Below are positions 9,130-18,516 of a DNA stretch of 64,000 nucleotides, piece by piece. The notes beneath the pieces are model-generated. The model saw only the letters and a program-made list of their open reading frames with translations, was not told the origin of the DNA and ran no database searches. The translations under genes and the position numbers were made by a program. Source of the stretch: Hirsutella rhossiliensis (Eukaryota; Ascomycota; Sordariomycetes; Hypocreales; Ophiocordycipitaceae); the NCBI RefSeq assembly GCF_020360975.1, contig NW_025408678.1, positions 2,170,001 to 2,234,000 on the forward strand. Direction: 5' to 3'. Within the stretch, counting starts at the first letter, position 1, and each line of letters starts with the position of its first letter.

Positions 9130-12100
9130 CTTACTTTACTTTACTTATTTTATAGTCTTAGTCTAGGCTACTATTAGTAGTCTATTAGTTTATCGTTCTC
9201 GTCTACTAGCTTATATAGGGTCTTAAACTTATTAAGGGCTATAGCTCCTATAAACTTATATATAGGTTCCTATATAAGGTTAAGGTACCTACGCTACTTA
9301 ATAAGAACCTCTTAGTATATCCCTTAGCTTACCTTCCTTTAGCGTACGGCCTATATCTCCTCGACCTTAAATTTATTATCCCTCTCTACCTTAATTATAG
9401 GCGGTTAAGCGTCCGCTATTTTTTATCTAAGTAGCGGGTTAAAAGAGGCTCGGCAAAGGAGGTTAATATTAATCTTATTATAGACCCCTATTAAGAGACT
9501 ATTAAGCTTAACTACCTATAAGCTAATAACCCTTTATACTATAAACTTTATATATAGCTAGTTTAGTTTCTTCTTTAGTTATACTAACCTATAGTTATAG
9601 AGGTCGAGCTATACCTTATCTCCTACTATAAACCTATCTACTAGCGCCTTAGTCTTATTAGCGTGCTACTCTTAATCCTATACCGCCGCGGCTATCGCGG
9701 ATTAATAGTATTCTATAGTTTCTTATAGCTTCTATATAAACGCGGAAGCGCGGCTCTTTAGTAACGTACTACTATACTACTCTACTACTATATTAGCGGT
9801 AAATAGGATTAAGGAGGGCGGCTTAAAGCTATAAGTTATAAAGAAGGGGGCTATTTAAATAAAGGATTATAGTCTACTATTTAGCGTAAGCTAGGTAGTA
9901 GGGAGCTAGCGGTCTTAGTCTACTTAGTTACGGGCTATAACTACCTATAGGTACGCCTACGCTTCTTAGTTAACCCTCTTAGGTCCCTTATTAGTCTATA
10001 GGTAATAGGCTATATTAAATAGCTATATAATCTAAAGTAGCTAGTATAGGTACTATTAAAAGCGGCTAGTTTAGTTTAACCCTTTATCGCTTATAATAAA
10101 GGCTAGCTAGCTATATAAGCGGGCTTAGTACTAAAGGAAGCGCTTTATATAAGCTTTTATATCTATAAATAGTATTAGCTTTAGTACTACTAATTTACTA
10201 AGTCGGTCCTTAATTACTTATATATAGCGGTTACCGCTCTTTATAAGTAGGAGGTCTATTATAAAGTCTATCTATATATATATATAGAACTAGTTTAGTA
10301 TTAAAAGCTACTTAAGTAGCCCTTTAAGCTACGCCCTTTAAATCTTTATATAGCTATAGATATTATAGTTATAAAGGAAGCGATAAATATAGTACTATAA
10401 GAGGGGCTAGTAAAAGTCCCTCGCGAGGCTTACTACTATACCTTACTTACCTAGGTAACCTATAACGCTAGAGTTATAGATAAGCTAGACTAGCCTCCCT
10501 TAGAGCTTATTCCGTTTATCTAGCTCCGGCGGTCTATCCTTCTCCTTAGCTTCTATAGTATACGGTGCGCCTAGTACTTATAGTCTCCCCCGCTAAAGTA
10601 GATGCCCCTATAGGTTAATATAGTAGTCGGCTACCTATACCTTTAGCTTTAGCTTCGGATCTAGGCATCGAGTGCTAGACTCTATAGCGCGGCGTACGCT
10701 CTTATAAGTACGGTCTAGAGCCGCTATCCTATCTTATAAGCGTTAAAGGGCTATATCTTAGAATACTCTTACCGCGCGTGCCCTTAGGCCGGTCTATCCC
10801 TCTTCGCCGGACTAAGGTAAAGGCGCTAAGGGAAGCTCGTTTAGTAGTAAAGGTATAAGGGGAAGCTCGTCCGCTAGTACTACGCCTTCCTTTACTAGGG
10901 AAGCTCCTATATAAGTCTATAGCGCTTCCTATAGGATAAGCTATAGATCCTAGGCCTCGATATCTACTCTCGTCGGCCGGTCTTAATCCCTTTAGGAAAG
11001 CGCGTCTAGGACTATAAAGTCCCGCCTAAGGCGGTACTTAATCGAGAAGTTAAAGTATAAGAAATACTCTACCTAGCGGGCTTACCGCTTTAAGAGGTAC
11101 TAGCGGGTTATAAAGTACTTAAGGTTCTTATAGTCTATAAGAACCTTAAAGCTCTTATAGCTTTAGAGCTCCGCTTACTATCGCTTAAGGTATCTAATAA
11201 TCGCTAGTATCTCTTTATTATAAATAGCGTAATTCTACTTTACTAAGGTTAGCTTATAGGAGTAGAACGCTATTAGTTACTTCTACCTATCTACCTCTTA
11301 AGAGAGCGTTCCTTTAAGTGCCTAGCCGCTATAGTTTACTTCGACTAACGTAGACCGGTCGAAGTCCTACTAAAGTAGTACTAAGGCTTACGAGAATAGG
11401 TTCTTAAGCGTATAGAACGCTCCTTCTTATATAGGCCCTTAATAAAAGGCGGTCTACTTCCTAGTAATCTTATTTAAAGGTATTATAATATAAGAGAAGC
11501 CCTTAATAAATATCTTATAATAGTTCGCGAACCTAAGGAAGCTCTATACGCCCGTTTATATAGTTAGGGCCGCTTAGTCCTAGATCGCTTAGATCTTTAT
11601 AAGATCCGCCTATATACCTACGCTTACGTAGATAATAAAGCTTAGGTACTTAACCCTCTTAACCTTAAATTCGTACTTATCTAGGTTAAGGTAGAGCCTA
11701 TAAAGTTAGAGGCGCTCTAAGACCCTCTATACTTTCTATATATAGTCCTTATAAGAGCCGCTTATATAGATAAGGATATTATTTATATATATAAAAGCGA
11801 ACTTATCTAGGAAGTTATAAAGTACGTTATTAATATAACGCTAAAAGGTAGCAGGCGCTCTTAATAGGCCGAAGGGCGTTATAAGCTACTTAAATAAGCC
11901 GTAGTATATATAGAACGCTGTCTTTTACTTATTACCCTTTAAGATCTATACCTTATAAAACGCTTATTTTATATCTAGCTTTATAAACTACTTTACTTTT
12001 AAGAGGTTATAGAGCGTATCTAAGATTAAAGGTAAGGGGTAGCGGTCTAGCCTTATAATTACGTTTAAAGCCCTATAGTCGTAATAGAACTATATCCCGC

Positions 12101-12900
12101 CCCTTAGTTTATATATAAATAAGACCGGCGCTCTTACTTTAGAGCTACTTACTTAAATAAAACCTATATTTAAAAGGTCCCTTAGCGTCTTCTTTAATAC
12201 TAGTAGCTCTACGTATAATATATTATATAACGGTCTAAATAGTATAAGTAGTTCCTACCCCTTCTTATTAGTATAGAGTATAATCCTATAATCTACCTTT
12301 AGCTTATATAGGTTAAGCTTATCTACTTCCTAGGACTTAAATAGTAGTAGGAGGTCGTAAAAGCGCTTTAGTATCTACTACTATAGCTTAGAGGGCGACC
12401 TTAGCTTCTTTATCTAGAGGGCCTTATTAATATCCGCTAAGCTAACTACGTAGACCGCTATATTAGCCGCTGCCCGGCCTTCCTCCCGCTTTACTTATTA
12501 TATAGTTCTTATAAAGATAGAGGTAAGGACTTCTTAGGCTAAGTATAAAGCTCGTACGCTTAGTCCTACGCTTATAGAACTATCGTTATAGCGGACCTAC
12601 TATTATATAGGCCTAAACTATAGCTTCTTTTAATATAAAACCGAGTATAACTCTATAAATAATAACTAGGGTTTCCTAAGGATTAAGGGAAACTCTAGTT
12701 AAGGGATTATATAGGCTATAATAAGCTTATAGTAGCCGTCGACCTTTATAGCTAGCTATATAATACCCTTAATTACTATACCCTCTATTATACTTAAGGC
12801 GCCCTATACTCGCTTTAAAGCAATCTTTTTTACTAGTACTTATATCTCTTATATAAGCGCCTCGTTAACTATAGCGTAGTACTAATAGCCCTTATTTATA
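9130..12900 (-). pseudogene. Gypsy-2 pol: protease, RT, RNase H, integrase, chromodomain
   Basis: On the minus strand RT reads APVLFIYKLRGG then FYYDYRALNVI near 12130-12050, TPFGLLRAPATF near 11860-11900, and FIYINNILIYISGSYKDY near 11790-11735, where YIDD has become YINN. RNase H reads GAFYTLKNLFS near 11425-11390, LVEVNYSG, IAFYS-KLT, NYAIYNKEILAII and FKVLIDYKNLKYF near 11160-11110. The integrase follows in 10600-9400. The C-terminus near 9400-9190 reads FEVEEIYAVR, EVLIK-RRYL, FIGAIALNKFKTLYKLVDEND, a chromodomain that would steer integration to methylated histone H3. All stops are TAA or TAG. Confidence 0.9.
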
Positions 12901-13299
12901 AGGGCGGCGATAAGTAAGGAGTTATTAATTATAACCTATATTAAAGTAGGCTCCTTTTCTATATAAGTAGATAATTCCTTCTTCTCCTTTATTAGTACTA
13001 GTAATTAAGGCTCTAGAGCCTGTTTTTACTCTAGAGCTACTCTTTTTCCTCTAAGCCTAGGGGCGTAGAGTCCTCTTCGTCGTTTAAGGTAAGGAGCGGT
13101 TCTATCTTCGCTACTCGAACTACTATAGGCCGCTTAGCTAAAAATAAGGGGTATTTTAATATAAAGTATATAGACGCGCCGTAATATAGGCAGCGGCCGT
13201 TAGCCTTCCTTTTCCCGATTTCCTTACTTATTACTTACTTCGCCCGCTACTTAGAGAGCGGAATAGTATAAGGGGTATTCGATAATAACTTCCTACTAT

Positions 13300-13960
13300 A
13301 TTTAGCTCGGTTTATATAGGTAGCCGATATTAAGGTGTCCCTATTAGTATTAATAGTCGGCTATTCCTTTTATAAAGGAGCGGTAATCCTATTACTATTA
13401 TACGGCGTACGCTTATAAAGCTTCTAGAAATATAGCGTCTACTTATAGCCTTATACTACCTTTATTAACCGGCTTATATACTTACTATAGTTAGTAAGTA
13501 TAATTATAAGGATAAGTAGCTCCTATAAGGCCGGCGTAATCGAGTTCTATAAGTATATAAGCTTCGCGCTATCTTCTTATACTATAGTTCCCGCCGCCCG
13601 TAAGAGCGTCTCTTTAAAGTTAAGGAGGAATTCGCTAAAGGACTACCTATCCTTCTACCTAAGGGTCTATAGCCTATCCTACGCTTTCTCGCGCTCTTAT
13701 ACGTTGCTAAACGTATATATAAGATATTAAAAGAAGTCTTATAGGTCGCGTTTACCCCTAGGGCCGCCCTTATCCTAGAATCTAAAGATCCTTTATATCT
13801 AGGGCTCTAGTAGTATATAGAGGAGTAAATACTACGCTATATTACGATAGCTATTTAGGCCCTATTTCTTATTTATTATAAACTTTATCTATAGCCGGCT
13901 AAGAAAGAAGTAAAAGGACTTAGGCTTACCGTCCTAAGTCGGCTAAGGAAGCGGCTTCTA
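13300..13960 (-). pseudogene. Gypsy-2 gag
   Basis: The minus frame shows YLIYTFSNVQERE, then DRL-TLR, SFSEFLLNFKETLLRAAGTIV and EDSAKLIYL, closely matching the Gypsy-1 gag core. It lies directly downstream of the 5' LTR at 14223-14387, as expected. A basic, poorly readable end follows toward 13000, where protease should begin. Confidence 0.78.
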
Positions 13961-14222
13961 TATTAGTAGTGCTACTGCTATAACTAGTATTACGGAGGTC
14001 GTAGGGGTTAACGCTAGTCTTATAGACGGCTCCCTTAGTATAGCGAGAACCTTATTTTTCTCGCTAGCTATCGCGCTTTTAATCGCTTCTAGGATAGCAA
14101 TAATACTTCCTATCCGCTTAAGGGGTAGCGGGGTACTCCCTTAAGAAAGCGGCGCCCTTTCTAAGGAGATATCTATTAGGTTTATTAGTTAATAGCTTAT
14201 ACTATTACGGAGTAGGTAGAGG

Positions 14223-14387
14223 CGTATATATAGGTACTATCCGTTAGATAATATTAATAAGCTATATAGAGCTCTTTTATACGCGGCTAGCCTATATATA
14301 TACGTATAGGATCCGGCCCTCCGTTCGTAACTATATAGCTTAGGCCGTAGCCTAAGCCTATAACCTATAATAGTTAAAGACTCTTAT
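14223..14387 (-). repeat. Gypsy-2 5' LTR
   Basis: 165 bp, paired with 7379-7543. The AAAGG target duplication follows at 14388-14392. Confidence 0.88.
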
Positions 14388-14392
14388 AAAGG

Positions 14393-14660
14393 GAGGGTCT
14401 TTACTTTTATATAAACTACTAAGTATTAAATATAATTATACGCTTAGATTAGTACCTCCTTTTACTTATAAGAGAGACCCTTTATAACCTAGTAAAGGTA
14501 AAGTAGTTTATAAAGCTCAATATTATCTAAGTATTCTATAAGGTATAAATAGTATATAAGGAGGAGTAAAAGATAGCGTTTTATATAAGATATAGCTTAT
14601 TTAAGTAAATAGTTACCCCTTTTAGCTTAGTAGGTACCTTAGCTACGTTCTAATATTATA
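14393..14660 (+). pseudogene. Gypsy-1 reverse transcriptase, middle piece
   Basis: It resumes Gypsy-1 RT with GLYFYINY, then LLLLIRETLYNL, FIKLNII-VFYKV (palm motif A, where Asp reads Asn), IAFYIRYSLF and VTPFSLVGTLATF-YYIN. It ends exactly at the TTAAC target duplication (14661-14665) of Gypsy-3. The continuation is at 24898. Confidence 0.88.
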
Positions 14661-14665
14661 TTAAC

Positions 14666-15371
14666 TATTATATACTAGTCCCTTAGTATAGGGCTAGTAC
14701 GTTAACCTTACTATCTACCTAGATTTAGTATAGGTTTAATAGGTAATTAAATAGACTAGCTACTATATATAATTAAATATATTATATAAACTAGCTACTA
14801 TATATTATTACGCGCGTTAAATATAAACTAGCTACTAGTCTTATAAGTTAAAGTAAGAGTAGTAATAACTATCTATATTCTTTTCTACTTACCTAAGATT
14901 TAATAGGTTCTTTATCTTCTATATATACTATAGTAAGCGTTAGACCTTACTTAGGGCTTTAACTAAGTAATATCTTAACCTTATAATTATATAATAGTAG
15001 TATAGCGTATTAGCGGTATTTCCTAGTATTTTCCTTAGGTAAGCATAGGTATTTCTTTATAATTTCCCCGCTATATTCTTATAGTAACTTCTTAAGGAAA
15101 TATCGGTATAATCCCTAAGGAACTATTATTACTTAGGAAATTATAGTATATTCCCTATATAATATATCCCTAAGGGAAGTCTCTATAAAATATCTATATA
15201 ATCCGCTTAGTTATTATTTCTAGGATTTCTAGGTAATTTCCTAGAGTTTACTTAATAGCTTCTAGGTTCCTTCTTTTATAAGGAGCCTTAAAGAGTTAAG
15301 GGTAACTTCCTTAAAAGAGGCCGATATCGTTATAGGTACTTAGATTATCGACTATAAGGTATCCTATAATA
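14666..15371 (-). repeat. Gypsy-3 3' LTR
   Basis: 706 bp, paired with 24188-24892. Short palindromic ends TATTAT/ATAATA. TTAAC flanks. Confidence 0.92.
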
Positions 15372-15514
15372 AATACCTAGGGCGAAAAAATTAACTAACG
15401 TTCCTATCGGTTTCCTATAGTATTTAAGCGGGAGTCGCGCTAATAGGGAATCGTAGTAAAGTTATATAGATTTCTAAGGTTAGTATAAGGAATAACTTAT
15501 CTCTTATTTAAAAT

Positions 15515-15715
15515 ATAACCTAGTATAACTAATACTAAGGGCGCGAGGCGGCTAAGCTAGGAGTAAAATACTACTAGGACTAAGGGCGCTAAGTAGCTAA
15601 ACTAAGGTAATAAATAAATAGGGCCGGGGGCGTAGTATAGCTAAGCTAGGAAAAACTAATTATAACTAAGGGCGCTCTATAGCTAAGCCGGTAATAAAAT
15701 AAATAGGGCTAGGGA
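15515..15715. repeat. Imperfect tandem repeat next to the Gypsy-3 3' LTR
   Basis: Three diverged units of roughly 50-100 bp share ACTAAGGGCGC, a GCTAA motif and, in two of them, AATAAATAGGGC. They lie between the extra reading frame and the LTR. Confidence 0.55.
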
Positions 15716-15779
15716 TACTATAAGGCTAACCTAGTAACCGACCGTCTTACGCTATAGGGGTAAGGGTAGGGCGGGGGAT

Positions 15780-17720
15780 CTCTTCTTTAGCTTCCTCTTT
15801 TATTAGTTTCTTAAGGCCTACTAGTACGTTAGCTAGGGCATCCTATATATCGGAGGCTCTATAAATAGGCACGCTATAGGCGTTATTTAGGGCTAGTTTT
15901 ACTAAGAGTATTATAGCTAGTCTATCGTAAGAGGCTAGAATTTAGTTATAGATTACTACTACTAATACTTATATAGTTAAGCCTAGGTTCTAGAATCCGC
16001 TTAGGTATACGTTAGTAAACTTTTAGTTTAATAAGTTAAAATAGGCTATTATATTAGCTATATAAGGGCGGGCCGCGGCTAATATATATAAGGGGCCGAC
16101 GCGGGCGGCTCTTTAGTAAGCTATAGCGAGCTTAGGCGAGTCGTCTAAAAGGTAAGCGGCGAATATAAACTAATAGATAAAGCTAGCGGGCACTCTAGTA
16201 AGGGCAGCGTACTAGCTAAGTAAGAGGTTAGCGTTAGCCTCTTTATAGATAATAGTAAATAGATTTACTTAGATTATAGCCGCGTTTAAGGCTCTATAAA
16301 CTAGCGCTTTTAACCTAGAGTAGATAATACTTATATAGCCGTCTATATTACCTAGGTTATTATAGTATACTATAAAAGGTATAATAGAAAATAGTTTAGG
16401 CTTTCTATAGCTTAGAACCTAAAAGGGGTTAAGCTTTTATTAGACTAATATTAAGGCTTATTCCTTAGCGAATAAGTTAGCCTACTTAGAGGGAGTAAAA
16501 GGTAGGGCCGCGGCGGCGGCGAGTAGGCGTTTAGCGAATAGGTTCCTTAATAGCTCGTTAAATATAAGGTCTACTATACTAGATCCTTTAGTCCTAGCTA
16601 GGGTACGCTTAAGGGTCTCTTTAAACTTATAAGTTCTTAGTATACTAAAGGCCTTATACTCCTTTATAGTAGCGGCCTTAAATATCTTTAGATAAGTAAG
16701 GAGGTACTTTATACTAGTAATAATAGCGATAATTTAAAGTATCTTAGCGTTTATAAAGGCTACTTATTTAAATAGGAGCTTATTAATAACGTTAGCTAAG
16801 ATAGTAGTAATCTACGTAGTTTTAAGGGCGCTAGTTATTATCTTAGTTTTATTAAGGAAGATAGCTCTATTTAAGTCGCATAGTAATAAGGGAAGAAGCT
16901 CGTCCTTATTAAATAATAAGGTAAACTACCTATAGGCGTTTTAAGGGGTACTAGGGGTTTTCCTTATAATACTTAAAACTAAGGGTAGCGAGTCGCTAAA
17001 TAAATTACTAGAGCTTAATAGCGATAGGGTATAGTCGTTAAAGTAAACGTATAATAGAGTACTAAAAATAAGGCGATAGGAAGCGCCGACCTACTATAGT
17101 TAGATAGTTAACGTTGCGTTTTTATTAGTTTAAGTAGTTACGGGAGTTATAGTAGTAATATAATAGGCGTTAATACTATAAAGTATAGAGAAATATAGCT
17201 AGTTATATTTATATAGATTTTAGGCTTTAGCTAGGGGAAGAGATAAAAGGGTATAGTATATACCGTTTTCTACTAAGCCTATATTAAGATCGTACCCTTC
17301 TTTAGTAAAGAGGTCGCGGTAGTTAGTATATATACTATAATTATCCTATTTCTACTTAGTAAATATAGCTATATTAAACTTAAGGTTATAGAGGAGCTCT
17401 ACTTTATTCCTATATAATTAAACTACTTAGCGGAATCCCTTAATACTTAAGCGCGGCGGTTAGTAGTAGATTTAGTTAGAGAAATACTAGCGAAATACTA
17501 GGTCCTTACTATAATACTTATAGCCTTAGATAGCGGGAACGTTAAATATAAGTATAAGAGGGGCGCGGTTTAATATAGAAAAGGGAGCGTAAAAGGATAG
17601 GGAAATTAGGTTCCTAAAATAAAAATAAATATAGGTACTAAAATATAGAATTAAGTTACCGTTCGCTATAAGCGGCCTATTAATACTTATTAGCTAGTTA
17701 ACCTATTCCTAGACTTTTAA
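15780..17720 (-). pseudogene. Extra 3' reading frame of Gypsy-3, unidentified, about 640 codons
   Basis: It follows the chromodomain in the same sense as pol. A single minus-strand frame stays open, apart from TAA and TAG, for about 1.9 kb without a frameshift. Legible stretches include FNVPAI near 17530, DYTLSLLSSSNLFSDSLPL near 17035-16985, LLFNKDELLPLLLCDLNRAI near 16917-16862, GSSIVDLIFNELLRNLFAKRL near 16590-16530, ANANLLAQYAAL near 16230 and DALANVLVGLKKLIKEEAKEE at the C-terminus near 15845-15785. It shows no retroviral enzyme motif, and I see no clear signal peptide or envelope-type membrane anchor. It may be a captured host gene, a second structural protein, or an env-position gene of unknown role. 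Confidence 0.6.
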
Positions 17721-17849
17721 AAGAACGAATAGTAATAGCGCGTACTATATACTATTATTTCTCTTTTAGCTATAGCGGCTTATACTATTATATAGCGTAC
17801 GCGCGGAGCTTTTAAGTATAGGTAATATAACCTTATAATACTCCTTACT

Positions 17850-18136
17850 ATATAGTAAATTCTTCGATAAGGTCTTTAGCAATAATATCCTTAGCGGCTA
17901 CCTAGGAATTATAGCTACTTAGCTAGCCTTTTTAGCTAACGAGGTATTTTATATAAGTAGTCCCTTAGCTATATCTATAAGTTCTAGAGTTAAGGATTCT
18001 TTTAACTTCCTAATAGTTAGTATTAGGTTCTAGGCTAGGTCGGGCGTTTAGTTATTTAGCCGGCTATAGCTATATAATAAAAACGACGTCGTAGATATTT
18101 AAGGATCTAGCTAGGTCGAGGCGGTAGGCTAGATAG
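17850..18136 (-). pseudogene. Gypsy-3 integrase end and chromodomain
   Basis: After the TIR element the minus frame resumes with YLAYRLDLARSLNIYDVV, the usual integrase C-terminal beta-barrel end (LAYRLxLP followed by hDVvsI). It is followed by EVKRILNSRTYRYSQGTT and YLVS-KGQLSNYNS, a chromodomain in which Trp reads as a stop. The join across the TIR element is in frame when one ATAG copy is removed. Confidence 0.82.
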
Positions 18137-18512
18137 TTTAATAGGGACGAGGGCATATACTTAAAGCACGCGTAGTACGTAGCTAAGGATTAGTAGAGCA
18201 ATTAACTACGTAATTATCTAATTATTGGTCCTATATATAGCTCTAAGGGCCTTAGGTTATAGAAATAAGTCTTAGAGATTTCTTTACTCTATGCTTCTTT
18301 ATCTCTACTAGAGTCGCGTAACTAGCGGCCTTTACTTTAAAGGGGAAAAATAAAAATTTAAATTAACTATAATTAAGGAAGATACCCGATTAGATAATTA
18401 AGGTCTTTATAAAGCCTTTAAGTATACTTTAAAGTAAGTTAGAAGGGGGGTGCTAGGGGTCTTATCCCTTTAACGGGCTAATATTTATAGGGGTGCGATC
18501 TTACCTATTAAA
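18137..18512 (-). mobile_element. 376-bp TIR element (copy 1) inside Gypsy-3 integrase
   Basis: It begins TTTAATAGG and ends CCTATTAAA, a perfect 9-bp inverted repeat. ATAG occurs on both sides (18133-18136 and 18513-18516), and removing the element with one ATAG restores the integrase frame IG-YLAYRLDL. Two further copies of 375 bp lie at 30557-37268 (split) and 50875-51249. It has no transposase; its length and TIRs fit a miniature inverted-repeat element (MITE). A 4-bp duplication is unusual for the common fungal MITE superfamilies (TA, 3 bp or 8 bp). Confidence 0.82.
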
Positions 18513-18516
18513 ATAG

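Larger units (their letters stand above)
7379..14387 (-). mobile_element. Gypsy-2, chromovirus nested in Gypsy-1 RT
   Basis: A 7.0-kb Ty3/gypsy element on the minus strand with 165-bp LTRs at 7379-7543 and 14223-14387. A purine tract (minus strand TTAAGGGAAGG) lies next to the 3' LTR at about 7550-7560. Order on the minus strand: gag about 13960-13300, protease, RT about 12200-11600, RNase H about 11480-11000, integrase, chromodomain about 9400-9190, then a 1.5-kb GC-rich block with an antisense reading frame. It is the same clade as Gypsy-1 by gag and chromodomain wording but a separate family with different LTRs. Confidence 0.9.

Noticed and set aside
15372..15400. Primer-binding sites and purine tracts for Gypsy-3
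   Set aside because: Neither LTR-internal junction shows a convincing tRNA complement or purine run after RIP; the orientation is instead based on gag-pol.
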